This document shows, one piece after another, positions 25,792-33,857 of a stretch of DNA of 49,460 nt. The stretch comes from Novosphingobium subterraneum. Lineage in GTDB: Bacteria > Pseudomonadota > Alphaproteobacteria > Sphingomonadales > Sphingomonadaceae. Every line of letters starts with the position of its first letter. The stretch's first letter is position 1. The notes beneath the pieces were generated by a model that was not told the DNA's origin, made no database searches, and saw only the letters and a list, made by a program, of their open reading frames with translations. Location of the stretch: the NCBI RefSeq assembly GCF_000807925.1, contig NZ_JRVC01000030.1:1-49460 (forward strand), read 5' to 3'. Position numbers and translations under genes: made by a program.

Positions 25792-26943
25792 TTACTCCTC
25801 GACCTTGGCCGGAAAGGCGGCGGGGCCATTGGCGGGCTTGGTCGCCGCCGGAGCGGCGCTGACCGCCGAGGCGGAAGCCGGAGCTGGGGTCGGCACCGCA
25901 CTACTGGGCGCCGCACGTACCGCTGCTGCCGGGACGTGCGCTTTCGCAGTGGGCGCGAGACGCGCCTGCACCTGAGCCTGAATCGCCTCGATCGCATTGC
26001 CCGACTGGAGCGCGGCACCCTTGGCGCGCGCCGCCGCAACGGCCTCGGGGCGCGGCGGCCCGGAAGGCGCGGCATCTATTGCTTTGGGAGTGGGTGACCC
26101 AGCGTCCTGGGCGATCGGGGCGACGGGTACCGGTGCCGGCACGAATGCCGCGCTCGCGAGGCTAACTGCCCTGCCCTCGACCTGCTCGCCGATATTGGGC
26201 TCGCCCGAGGACAGCTCCATCCAGGCGCCGTTGTCGACCACTGCGTGGATGATCCGCGGTTCGTGGAGATTGCCACCACCATCGACGAAAGAGGGGAACA
26301 CCACCTTGAGCACGCGGCGCTCGCGGTGGACCATGCCGCCGCCGGCCGAGGTGATGCGGCCCGAACCCGACGGCGTGTACGACGCAGTAACCGGCTTGGC
26401 GGCGGCGGGCTGGCGGATGTACGGCCCTGCCGGGGTCATCGGCCGGGCATTCTGGATCACCGACAGCGCCTGGTCGTCGATCACCGTCGAAGGCGCGCAG
26501 GTCCCGCCTGGTGCGCTGCAGGCAAAGCTGCCCTTGATGTTGCCGCCGAACAGCGAGGTGCAGGCGGCGAGCTGGGTAGCCGCGAGTCCGATGGCCGCGA
26601 TGCTTGCAGCCCGGGTGACGGGGTTTGGCGATCGCCGCGCCGCAAGATCCCCAAGCCGGATCGCGAGCCGCCAGATGGCGAGGCCCGATTGGCGCGACAG
26701 CGGAGCCTCACCAAGCGCGACATGGCCCGCCGAGCGCGCCCACGCGCGCTTGCCCAGCAATGCCTGTTCGCGAGGCGTGAGCAGCACGCCTCGCGGAACC
26801 GCAGTGGCAAGGACGAGATCCTGCCACAGCTGGATTGCTTCGGCGCGGCTGAGCTCCACCCGCGGCAGCGAGACTCGCCCACAAGAGCGCCGCGCGACTG
26901 CGCGCGTGAGGCTCGCAAGATGCTTGGAGCTGAGCGCGGTCAC
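25792..26943 (-). CDS. traV: TraV-like outer-membrane lipoprotein with a long N-terminal extension
   Basis: This 383-residue protein starts at GTG 26943, overlapping the DsbC-like gene stop (GTGA). A lipoprotein signal appears only at residues 113-128 (ASIAAIGLAATQLAAC, Cys128 as lipid site), followed by a TraV-like Cys pair (SFACSAPGGTCAP). No ATG, GTG or TTG lies close upstream of the signal, so about 110 residues precede it. TraV with TraK and TraB forms the outer-membrane core complex. The C-terminal 130 residues are Ala/Pro-rich. The extension is rich in Arg and helical and has no recognised domain. Confidence 0.8.
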   Translation of the reverse strand: MTALSSKHLASLTRAVARRSCGRVSLPRVELSRAEAIQLWQDLVLATAVPRGVLLTPREQALLGKRAWARSAGHVALGEAPLSRQSGLAIWRLAIRLGDLAARRSPNPVTRAASIAAIGLAATQLAACTSLFGGNIKGSFACSAPGGTCAPSTVIDDQALSVIQNARPMTPAGPYIRQPAAAKPVTASYTPSGSGRITSAGGGMVHRERRVLKVVFPSFVDGGGNLHEPRIIHAVVDNGAWMELSSGEPNIGEQVEGRAVSLASAAFVPAPVPVAPIAQDAGSPTPKAIDAAPSGPPRPEAVAAARAKGAALQSGNAIEAIQAQVQARLAPTAKAHVPAAAVRAAPSSAVPTPAPASASAVSAAPAATKPANGPAAFPAKVEE

Positions 26944-27836
26944 GACTTGGCGCCCTTCAGCCACTGCTCGAGCACTTCGCGCGGGCGGAAGCCTTCGATC
27001 ACCGCGCCGTCCGAGCGGACGATGACCGGGGTTCCGGCAAGGCCCTGCTGGCGCGCGAAGGCCTCGTTGGCATCGAGCGGCGAGGTGTCGCAGGCGCGCG
27101 TGTCTGTTATCGGCGCCCCGGCATAGGCGGCTTTGACCGCCTTGCGGCGATCGCGCGCGCAGAACACCTGGTTGGCAAGATCGCGGCTGCCGAGCACCGA
27201 GATCGGCCGCTCGATCACCCGCACGTTCATGTTTTCGAGGACGCCCGAGAGCGCCCGGCAGTAGCCGCAGCGAAAATCGCTGAACACGGTCACGGTCGGC
27301 CCCGAGTTTGCTCCCCAGACAATGCCGCCCGCCTCGGGCAGTGCGGCGAGCGACATCATCCGGGGGGCACCGCTCGCCGCCGGCGTGCTGACGCCGCGGC
27401 GTGGGGTCTCGACTTCCTGGGCTTCCTGCTTGCTCCCCGCAGCGCCGCCGACGAGGAGATCGGGGTTGACCTCGAGCAGCCGGACCGCAGTCAGGTCCTG
27501 GCGGGTCTGCATGTCGTAGACCCGCCCGATCAGGAGATATCGCGCGGTCTTGTCGACGTAGAACAGCTGCGAGCCTGCGGTCACTTCGCAGACCCCATCG
27601 ACCACCTGGCAATTGACGCGGGAGACCTGGGTGCGCGGCAGGCGCTGCTTCAGGAGCGCGGTCACCGCCTGGTCCGCCTCGCTTGGGGCATGTTGGGCAG
27701 TTGCGGCATCACCGGTGCCGGCGTTCGCCCAGACCAGCGAGCCGCCACTACCGAGCGCGATCGCGGCGAGCGGCATCAGGACCTGGCCAAGGCGGGGCCG
27801 CGCCAGATGGAATGACTTCAAGGACTTCAGCTTCAT
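26940..27836 (-). CDS. DsbC-like periplasmic disulfide isomerase
   Basis: This 298-residue protein starts at ATG 27836, with GAGGAGGG 4 bases upstream. An N-terminal membrane anchor or signal (residues 18-36) is followed by a dimerisation-like domain (TALLKQRLPRTQVSRV, SQLFYVDKTARYLLIG) and a thioredoxin fold with Cys190-Gly-Tyr-Cys193. The family shuffles disulfides in the periplasm. Here it probably serves TraU, TraN, TraH and TraV. It lies between traB and traV, as in other F-like clusters of environmental plasmids. Confidence 0.9.
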   Translation of the reverse strand: MKLKSLKSFHLARPRLGQVLMPLAAIALGSGGSLVWANAGTGDAATAQHAPSEADQAVTALLKQRLPRTQVSRVNCQVVDGVCEVTAGSQLFYVDKTARYLLIGRVYDMQTRQDLTAVRLLEVNPDLLVGGAAGSKQEAQEVETPRRGVSTPAASGAPRMMSLAALPEAGGIVWGANSGPTVTVFSDFRCGYCRALSGVLENMNVRVIERPISVLGSRDLANQVFCARDRRKAVKAAYAGAPITDTRACDTSPLDANEAFARQQGLAGTPVIVRSDGAVIEGFRPREVLEQWLKGAKS

Positions 27837-27846
27837 TGCACCCTCC

Positions 27847-29223
27847 TCACCCGTTGATGAACACGCCTTCGAGAAACACGATTTCGACATCGATCCCGGT
27901 CGGCATCTCGATCACGGGCTGGTACTGTTCGGCCCGCTCGATCAGGTACTTGCTGACCATGTCGCCCGAGGTGGCGATGCCTTCGCCGAGCCCGCCCTCG
28001 AGGATGTCGCCGGTGCCGAGCTTCTGGCGCTGCCCATTGACGTTGACGTTTGTTCCGGTGAGCGTCGAATTGGTGTTGGCGGCAAAGCCGCGGCCAAAGC
28101 CGCCGGCGAGACCGGCAAGGAAGGCCTGGCCGATCAGCGAACCTTCCCGGCTGACCACCCTCCCCCTGACCCCGGTCTTGCCGCCGAAGGCGATGAAGCC
28201 CTTGACGTCCGAGACCGCGTAACGGCCATTGGGCTGCGGGCAGGTCATGCGCTGCAGCTTGACGTAGACCTTCTCGCTCGAGAGGTCGCCGCGCGCCGCG
28301 CCGTTGACCAGGCATCCGGCGATATTGGTCGTGAGCAGCCGCCCGTTGTCGTAGACCGAGCGCGCAGGGCCGGTGATGCGCAGCACGACCGGCAGGGGAT
28401 CGGTCTGACTCTGGACGCCGGCGGCCGCATCGACCCCGACTATGACCTTGGCGACCGCGATCGAGTTCGGCGGCAGGTAATTGGCGCTGTCGGTGAAGAC
28501 AGTGTTGCCCTTGGGGACCGGGCTTCCGGTTCCGCTTGCGCCCTCGTTGAACGAGACCAGGCTGACCTCGCTCCCGCGCCCTGCCGGGAGTCCCGCCGCG
28601 GCCATTGCGGCTTGCCCGGCAGGCGTGCTGGGCGCGGTCTGGTAGCTCGGTGGGCTGGTCCGCCCGTAAAGCGCGTTGGGTCCGACCGGTGTCGCGCCGG
28701 CACCCATGACCGGCGACTGGCGCGCGGCTGCGAGCGCTGCCTTCAACTGCTCATTCTCGTTCTGGTAGGCGGAAAGCACCCGCTCGGTGTCGGGAGATAT
28801 CCCGCCGCCTGACGTGCTCTGCGCTGCCTGACCCTGGGCCAGCTGCGCTTCCAACTGGTCGGCCCGCTGCGCACGGGCAGCGAGCGCGCGCATGTTGGTG
28901 TCCATCGACATCATCTGCGCCTCGGACTGGGCACGCCACTCCTTCTCGGCCATGTTCTTGTTGACCATCTCGTCGACCGAGACGTCGGCGACCTGCCGCT
29001 TGACGCTGGCGTCGCTGCTCTTGTGATCGCCGGCGAAGATCCACGAGGAGCCGATGACAAGCGCGGCAAGACCGCCAGCGCCGAGCAGCAGCATCTGCTT
29101 CTTCCTGACCGCCTCATTGGCCACGATTGCATCGCCGAGCGGCGAGGCGTCACCACTTCCAGGGTGGGTTGCGGGACCGTCGAGCGCCTTGGGGCCTTTG
29201 CGGAACGGGTTCTTCCAGTCCAT
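27847..29223 (-). CDS. traB: TraB scaffold protein of the core complex
   Basis: This 458-residue protein is the VirB10-like scaffold that links inner and outer membranes. One membrane helix lies near residues 23-43 (KKQMLLLGAGGLAALVIGSSW). A coiled coil follows (about 65-115, with MAEKEWRAQSEAQMMSMDTN), then a Pro-rich linker and the C-terminal TraB/TrbI beta-barrel domain (about 240-440). ATG 29223 shares one base with the traK stop (TGATG). A GTG one codon upstream is possible. Length matches F TraB (475). Confidence 0.92.
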   Translation of the reverse strand: MDWKNPFRKGPKALDGPATHPGSGDASPLGDAIVANEAVRKKQMLLLGAGGLAALVIGSSWIFAGDHKSSDASVKRQVADVSVDEMVNKNMAEKEWRAQSEAQMMSMDTNMRALAARAQRADQLEAQLAQGQAAQSTSGGGISPDTERVLSAYQNENEQLKAALAAARQSPVMGAGATPVGPNALYGRTSPPSYQTAPSTPAGQAAMAAAGLPAGRGSEVSLVSFNEGASGTGSPVPKGNTVFTDSANYLPPNSIAVAKVIVGVDAAAGVQSQTDPLPVVLRITGPARSVYDNGRLLTTNIAGCLVNGAARGDLSSEKVYVKLQRMTCPQPNGRYAVSDVKGFIAFGGKTGVRGRVVSREGSLIGQAFLAGLAGGFGRGFAANTNSTLTGTNVNVNGQRQKLGTGDILEGGLGEGIATSGDMVSKYLIERAEQYQPVIEMPTGIDVEIVFLEGVFING

Positions 29224-30017
29224 CACTGGCCTCCATTCGATTGGATGAGGTAGACAGCGGCCGCCTGGCCGGGCGCGAGCTCGCTCACCGGGGTCATGAA
29301 GGCGACGCTGCCGCGCGCGGCGAGCAGGTTCTCATCGAGAGTGAGCGGCTTTGCGCCGGTGTTGCGGACCTTGAGGATCAGTCCCTTGAGGTCAGCGCCG
29401 CGGTATTCGCCGACCTGCTGGACCTCGAGCTTGCCGACCGCGACCGGCTCGAGCACGCTTTGCCTGATCTCGAAGCCTTCGATGGTCTCGCTGCGATACA
29501 TGGCTTGCGCGAGGCGCACGGCGGCATCCTCGGGCGAAGAGCGCACTTCCCAATCGCGCGCGGCCTCGGTCTTGATCGCCGTGTTGGTGACGAAGACCTG
29601 CTCGGCGTCGTTGCCGCGGACCTGGCAGAGGAACTTGTAGACGTAGCCCTTTCGGGTCGTGCCGAAGAACGAGAGGTTGGGCTTGGTGAAGCCATCGGGC
29701 ACCGAAATGTAGATGTCCCCGCGCACGGGCTCGTTGACGATCTTGAAGTCCTCGGCCGGGTTGCCGGTGCTGATCTTCGAGACCGAGGCGAACTGGTCTC
29801 CCGCAAGGCTGATCCGGGTGAGGTCCTTCGCCGAGGCGACACAGGCGACCGTACCATTGTCAGCAGCGGGAATGCTCTGGTCGGCCATGGCGGGTGCGGC
29901 AAGGCACAGCGCACCGAAGCAGATGAGCGCGGCGCCAACCGGGCGGCCATTGATTGCATAGGGCCGTCCGGCGAGCACGCTGCCCACCCCGATCGCGCCC
30001 CAACCCAGTTCGGCCAT
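29223..30017 (-). CDS. traK: TraK, VirB9-like core complex protein
   Basis: This 264-residue secretin-like periplasmic protein has a signal peptide ending near LAAPAMAD (about residue 46), longer than usual, so a later start is possible. The body is beta-rich, with PRG-like strands (VRGDIYISVPDG, GYVYKFLCQV), and the C-terminal domain ends in TPVSELAPGQAAAVYL, as in TraK. Its start overlaps the traE stop by one base (TGATG). Confidence 0.9.
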   Translation of the reverse strand: MAELGWGAIGVGSVLAGRPYAINGRPVGAALICFGALCLAAPAMADQSIPAADNGTVACVASAKDLTRISLAGDQFASVSKISTGNPAEDFKIVNEPVRGDIYISVPDGFTKPNLSFFGTTRKGYVYKFLCQVRGNDAEQVFVTNTAIKTEAARDWEVRSSPEDAAVRLAQAMYRSETIEGFEIRQSVLEPVAVGKLEVQQVGEYRGADLKGLILKVRNTGAKPLTLDENLLAARGSVAFMTPVSELAPGQAAAVYLIQSNGGQ

Positions 30018-30640
30018 CACGCCTCTCCCCCGTCGCTATTGTCTGATTGCGCGCTGCCCGCGCCCTTGGCGTCGATGACCTTGCCCGACGGATCCTTGGT
30101 CACGCGCCCGAACCCGGCGAGCTTGAGGCTGACGCCCGAGTAGCTCCACACGTAGCGGAAGGTCCGGGCTTCGGAGGTCACCTCCTTGGAGCCGACCACC
30201 GTGTGCAGCACGCCGTTGACCTCGCTGGTCAGTGCCTCGGGATCGACAGAGAGGTTCTCGATCGTGAAGAACTGCGAGACATTCGAGCCGTTCTGCTCGT
30301 TGAAGATCTTCATCAGTTCGGCCTTCATCCGGCCGTGGGTTCTGGGATCGGTGATCGCCAGGATCGAATCCATCCAGTACTGCAGGTTGGACGGCGAGCG
30401 GTTGAGTGTCAGCAGCGCGGCATCGCGCGTGACGAGCTCAAGGTAATCCTTGTCGATGTGGCTCGAGGACAGCGTCAGCGGCTTCGCCAGCACCGGCTGC
30501 AGCACCACTTCGCGGTCGCGGTGCGCGGCGGTGAACGTCAACACCACGCTCAGGGCAAACAGCCCGGTCGCGGTGATCGCGAGGAGGTTGCGCTGCTTTA
30601 AGAGCCGCTGCGCCTGGCCGTGAGAAATCGAGAGGTCCAT
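30017..30640 (-). CDS. traE: TraE, VirB8-like inner-membrane protein
   Basis: This 207-residue protein has one N-terminal membrane helix (residues 18-38, NLLAITATGLFALSVVLTF) and a periplasmic NTF2-like domain, with LTLNRSPSNLQYWMDSILAI and a strand-rich C-terminal half. It matches TraE (188 in F), which supports channel assembly. The tail of about 20 residues is polar. It overlaps traK by one base and is 13 bp from traL. Confidence 0.92.
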   Translation of the reverse strand: MDLSISHGQAQRLLKQRNLLAITATGLFALSVVLTFTAAHRDREVVLQPVLAKPLTLSSSHIDKDYLELVTRDAALLTLNRSPSNLQYWMDSILAITDPRTHGRMKAELMKIFNEQNGSNVSQFFTIENLSVDPEALTSEVNGVLHTVVGSKEVTSEARTFRYVWSYSGVSLKLAGFGRVTKDPSGKVIDAKGAGSAQSDNSDGGEA

Positions 30641-30653
30641 GTCGGTGCCGTCC

Positions 30654-30938
30654 TCAGCCCGCCATCAGGCGAAGATGGGAGGGCGGCGTCGCTCTCAGCC
30701 CCATAAAGGCACCCGGCAGGTACCAGTAGGCCGAATGAATGATCCACGAGACGGCTCGTCCCGCCTTCAACTTGCGCAATCCCCACCAGGCCAGCACGCT
30801 TGAACATAGACCGATGAAAATATGTTGAGACAGGATGCCCCAGGCGAAGGGAACGATCATCGCGAGAAACTCATCGAGTGTCCAAAACCCGATCAGCTCC
30901 GGATCATCGAGATGCGCGGGAACCGTGTAGCGATTCAT
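30654..30938 (-). CDS. traL: TraL, VirB3-like pilus assembly protein
   Basis: This 94-residue membrane protein is taken from ATG 30938, with AGAGGGTGG upstream. GTG starts at 30947 and 30950 are possible. It begins MNRYTVPAHLDDPE, the typical TraL opening, followed by two hydrophobic stretches (FLAMIVPFAWGIL and IFIGLCSSVLAWWGL) and a short C-terminal part with WIIHSAYWYLP. The length is that of F TraL (91). Confidence 0.9.
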   Translation of the reverse strand: MNRYTVPAHLDDPELIGFWTLDEFLAMIVPFAWGILSQHIFIGLCSSVLAWWGLRKLKAGRAVSWIIHSAYWYLPGAFMGLRATPPSHLRLMAG

Positions 30939-31003
30939 GAACGACACCACCCTCTTGTCCGCCCACGCAAAGCCCTGCGGCCATGCGCGGACGACTGGTT
31001 GGA

Positions 31004-31318
31004 TCAGATCGTCGCGGTGACCGCGGCGGTGACGATGGGCACGCCCGTGCCGGCTCCGACGCCGACCCCCACGGGAATGGCGACCTGGCCGAGGCTGAAC
31101 CGGCCCGAGGCGAGACCGACGATGCCGCCGGCGAGGCTCAGCACGGTGATGATCTTGCCGCCCGAACCTTCAAGGAAGCCGGTGAAGCTGGTGAGCGCGG
31201 TGTTGAACGTGGTGTCGGCGCCCGCCATCGCCACTTCGCTGCCGAAGAGGCCAGCGACCGCGACCACTGCGGCCCCCTGGAGGAGGCTTGCCCCCTTCCC
31301 TTTCATCGTGAGTTTCAT
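31004..31318 (-). CDS. traA: TraA-type pilin precursor
   Basis: This 104-residue prepilin is the first gene of the transfer operon. The leader of about 32 residues has a basic start and ends in EVAMA, with cleavage before GADTT. This leaves a mature pilin of about 72 residues, close to F pilin (70). The mature part has two hydrophobic helices (KIITVLSLAGGIVGLAS and VAIPVGVGVGAGTGVPIVTAAV) joined by a short basic loop. The Shine-Dalgarno AAGGA is 10 bases before ATG 31318. A three-codon minigene (ATG GCA ACA TGA, from 31330) overlaps the start. No TraQ or TraX gene is present. Confidence 0.88.
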   Translation of the reverse strand: MKLTMKGKGASLLQGAAVVAVAGLFGSEVAMAGADTTFNTALTSFTGFLEGSGGKIITVLSLAGGIVGLASGRFSLGQVAIPVGVGVGAGTGVPIVTAAVTATI

Positions 31319-31410
31319 GTTGCCATGTCCTTTCCAAACGCCGTGATTGTCACGGCCTTCAGAATGAACAGAGGGGCGCTGCCTGGAGCAATTAAAGGTC
31401 CGTTACGGCC

Positions 31411-31615
31411 CGGAAACGAATCGGATGATTTCCTCAAGGCGGACTTGGAGGCACCTTATGTTTCCGAATTTGGGAATGGGAATTGCCGGATCGGGAACTG
31501 AAGTTTCCGTTTTCCGCAATCCGGTTTGCTGCATCGGGAATTGTGATTGCCGAACAAGGAATTGGCCTTCCCGAATCACTTCCACCGGCCCGGATTCGCC
31601 AAATTTACAATTTGG
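31411..31615. promoter_or_regulatory. inverted-repeat array upstream of traA
   Basis: The gene-free stretch 31319-31656 (338 bp) is AT-richer than its surroundings and full of GGAA/TTCC half-sites. Clear palindromes are TTCCGAATTTGGGAA (31462-31476), CGGGAACTGAAGTTTCCG (31492-31509, one mismatch) and CCAAATTTACAATTTGG (31599-31615, perfect 7-bp arms). Related sites include CGGGAATTGTGATTGCCG (31535-31552), GGAATTGGCCTTCCCGAAT around 31558-31576 and a weaker one at 31411-31433. The array lies between traA (minus) and a regulator-like gene (plus), so it probably holds both promoters and several operators. No promoter hexamers could be fixed. Confidence 0.65.
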
Positions 31616-31656
31616 AGCCATTGTGCCTGCCGACACATGCACCGGAATATCCACCC

Positions 31657-32016
31657 ATGGCCGCAGGAACGCGCAACGTCCGCATCTTCGTAAGCGAGCA
31701 GTGCTTCGACCTGCTGGTCGATGCGATGGCGGCCTATTCCAAGGAATCCCGCCGGTTTCAGACGATGCGGATGACTGTCCAAGCCGCCTGCTTGCGCCTC
31801 AAATCCCACGGGATATCGAAGCAGGAACTCGAAGATTTCCTCGCGGATTACGCGATCGGCGGGGACATCCGGATCTTTCTCGAGGTCGGCCCGGAGTGGT
31901 CCGGAGATTACGATGCGGTCCGCGCCAAGGTGAAGGAAATCAGCGAAAAGCCGGGATTGGACAAGATCCTCGTGCCGTTCGCGGTATACCTCGCGGTAAA
32001 ATACAATCTGCTCTAG
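31657..32016 (+). CDS. small protein, possibly a DNA-binding tra regulator
   Basis: This 119-residue protein is taken from ATG 31657. The frame is open further up, but that part crosses the operator array. The N-terminus RNVRIFVSEQCFDLLVDAM resembles a ribbon-helix-helix strand and helix. The rest is helical and mixed, without a recognised motif. It diverges from traA across the inverted-repeat array, the usual place for a transfer regulator. The family is not certain, and the start has only a weak Shine-Dalgarno. Confidence 0.6.
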   Translation: MAAGTRNVRIFVSEQCFDLLVDAMAAYSKESRRFQTMRMTVQAACLRLKSHGISKQELEDFLADYAIGGDIRIFLEVGPEWSGDYDAVRAKVKEISEKPGLDKILVPFAVYLAVKYNLL

Positions 32017-32105
32017 GTATTTTCCACGCGGCAAGTTGCGCGCTTCTTAAGACTCTTGACAGGTTATGCCATCCCATAGACCTTTTGCCTTGGGAGGGAT
32101 GGATA

Positions 32106-32627
32106 ATGCCTCACAGGAACTTGACGCCCGAGACGGTCTTCAAGCCGAGCAGTCCACCGGGCAGTGAACCCGTCTTCGCTTTTGCCAGTCCTGGACCGCG
32201 CGAGGGCGAGCAGGAACAGTACAAGCAACTCATAAACGACGAGCTGGTACGACAAGGCATTCTGCCGGCTCACCTTGCTGACCGGATGCAGATTTCGCGG
32301 CCGAAGCTGCACAAGATCCTCAAGCAAACCAACCCGCTCTCCGACGACTTGCGAGATCGCATCTTCAGCGAGCTTGGGATGGATCATGTTCGCGCGAAAT
32401 TCTGCGTGGCACTGCTTCACGATCCGCGGGCCTACATCGAGCAATCGGTCTTTCTGGCGACCGAGAGCCTCAAGAGCTTCTATCTCGAGGTCCTGACCTG
32501 TCGGCGCGGCTCGATCGAGGTCGATCTGCGCCCGGCCGTGATCCACGAAGCGGCGCGGCGAGCCTACGATCTGCTGCTCTCGCATCAGGAGCGGGTCATG
32601 CAGAACAACCAGACGCTACAGGCTTGA
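32106..32627 (+). CDS. helix-turn-helix regulator-like protein
   Basis: This 173-residue protein starts at ATG 32106, with GGGAGGGA 7 bases upstream. A TTGACA hexamer at 32056-32061 may be part of its promoter. Residues 45-85 form a likely helix-turn-helix (LINDELVRQGILPAHLADRM, ISRPKLHKILKQ), similar to XRE-type domains. The C-terminal half is helical and of unknown function. It follows the 31657-32016 gene by 90 bp and faces away from the transfer operon, which it may regulate. The first 40 residues are Pro-rich and probably disordered. Confidence 0.68.
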   Translation: MPHRNLTPETVFKPSSPPGSEPVFAFASPGPREGEQEQYKQLINDELVRQGILPAHLADRMQISRPKLHKILKQTNPLSDDLRDRIFSELGMDHVRAKFCVALLHDPRAYIEQSVFLATESLKSFYLEVLTCRRGSIEVDLRPAVIHEAARRAYDLLLSHQERVMQNNQTLQA

Positions 32628-32637
32628 TCGGCCCTCC

Positions 32638-32913
32638 ATGCGGCCCGACACCATCGCCGCGTGGACCCAGCTCTATGCGGCCGTCGGCCTCTTGGCCGGG
32701 ATTTGCTCAGGCTGCGCTCTGCTGAAAACGATCTTCGATATCCGCGCGGGCACGATCGCGCCGCCGTCCGGTTCGGGGCTGCGGTGGTGGCTGTGGTTCC
32801 CGAAGGTATGGCTGCATTTTCAGCTCAGCTACCTCTGCGGATTTCCGTGCATTCTGGCCATTGCGATCCTCTATGCGCACTATATCGGGTTTGCGGAATT
32901 CGTCCCGTCGTAG
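32638..32913 (+). CDS. small membrane protein, unrecognised
   Basis: This 91-residue protein starts 10 bp after the HTH gene. Two membrane helices are visible (LYAAVGLLAGICSGCALL and FPCILAIAILYAHYIGF) around a Trp-rich central segment (LRWWLWFPKVWLHFQ). It overlaps the converging transglycosylase gene by 34 bp. No family was recognised. The neighbourhood suggests a transfer-related or exclusion-like membrane role, without direct evidence. Confidence 0.6.
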   Translation: MRPDTIAAWTQLYAAVGLLAGICSGCALLKTIFDIRAGTIAPPSGSGLRWWLWFPKVWLHFQLSYLCGFPCILAIAILYAHYIGFAEFVPS

Positions 32914-33677
32914 GTGACCAATGAAACCTCGCGGTAGCCTGATGCCCAGACGGCTGTGCTGGCTGCTGTCGCTCGCGCAAGAGAGCTGGAATCTGGACGA
33001 TTGAGCTGGGTAAGGCGGAGCCAGTTGGTTGTGATGGTTCGCACGTAATTGCGGGTTTCGGGGATCGCTGGGATATAGCCCAGCGTGAGGGAGCGGCGCT
33101 CTGGTCCGGCATTGTAGGCGGCCAGGGCGAGATCGACGCGTTCAAAACGATCAAGTTGCTGGCGAAGATATCGCGCGCCCGCGCGCATGTTCGCCAAGGC
33201 GTCCCAAGGGTTCCATAGCTCCAGATGCCTGGCGGTTCCGGGCATAACCTGCATCATTCCCATTGCGCCGGCCCTGCTGATTGCCCAAGCCTTGTATCCT
33301 GACTCTTGGGCAACAACTGCATCCAGCAAGCTGGCGGGCAGGCCATTCTCGCAGGCGATTTGCGACATCGCTTCAAAGTACGTTGCTCGGCGTTTCTCCA
33401 CCTCGGCCGGCAACCACCATGTCTGGAGGTAACCATTCCCAGGACAAGACAGCGGGTTCTGGCTTGCGCTGGCTCCTTTGCCAATTTTATCAATTATATA
33501 GACAGGTTGGCTGATACCTTGCAAATGAGCGCGTAGCGCAACCTCGACAGGACCATCTCCGCCACTGGCCGCAATGGCAGAAGGAGCGAAGCGAGACAAA
33601 TCCACTTCCCTTGCCTTCGCAGGGGCAACGAAGACCATCGCAGCGACTGCGACTATTTTTGCGTAAGTCAAAATCAC
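32880..33677 (-). CDS. VirB1-like lytic transglycosylase
   Basis: This 265-residue exported protein has a GTG start at 33677, with AAAGG 7 bases upstream and a signal peptide ending near APAKA (residue 22). The SLT domain (about residues 103-215) shows the catalytic Glu125 in VVAQESGYKA, then AISRAGAMGMMQVMPGTA and LAAYNAGP, all standard for the family. The enzyme would locally open peptidoglycan for the secretion channel. F has a similar separate gene (orf169). The residues after 220 look low in conservation. It is transcribed on its own and converges with the small membrane gene. Confidence 0.9.
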   Translation of the reverse strand: MILTYAKIVAVAAMVFVAPAKAREVDLSRFAPSAIAASGGDGPVEVALRAHLQGISQPVYIIDKIGKGASASQNPLSCPGNGYLQTWWLPAEVEKRRATYFEAMSQIACENGLPASLLDAVVAQESGYKAWAISRAGAMGMMQVMPGTARHLELWNPWDALANMRAGARYLRQQLDRFERVDLALAAYNAGPERRSLTLGYIPAIPETRNYVRTITTNWLRLTQLNRPDSSSLARATAASTAVWASGYREVSLVTYDGTNSANPI

Positions 33678-33857
33678 GACACGCCTTTCCGGGTGGCGTG
33701 CAGTCTAGTTGGGAATGCGCACGTGGATTCAACCTAATCGCTGCATTCTTGTCAATTGATGATCTGGAAGCGCCCCCGTTGCCTATAACCTGGTGTCATT
33801 CGCGCTAATGGGTGCCTTATCGCATTCCATAGGCCAGATGCCGTTTTCGAGAACGGT

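Noticed and set aside
24232..26097. A 621-residue plus-strand open frame across traC and traV
   Set aside because: It lies opposite conserved ATPase and lipoprotein genes, is rich in Arg, Gly, Ala, Asp and His, and has no motif. It is a shadow of the real genes.
26944..27612. An N-terminal extension of TraV of about 223 residues
   Set aside because: It overlaps the DsbC-like gene in another frame. The GTGA junction gives a natural start at 26943.
31316..31330. Three-codon minigene (ATG GCA ACA TGA) overlapping the traA start as a regulatory leader peptide
   Set aside because: It could affect initiation, but four codons can occur by chance and the Shine-Dalgarno is better placed for traA.
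31425..32105. An N-terminal extension joining the operator array to the HTH protein
   Set aside because: The frame is open by chance. It overlaps the 31657-32016 gene and the palindromes, and ATG 32106 has a strong Shine-Dalgarno.
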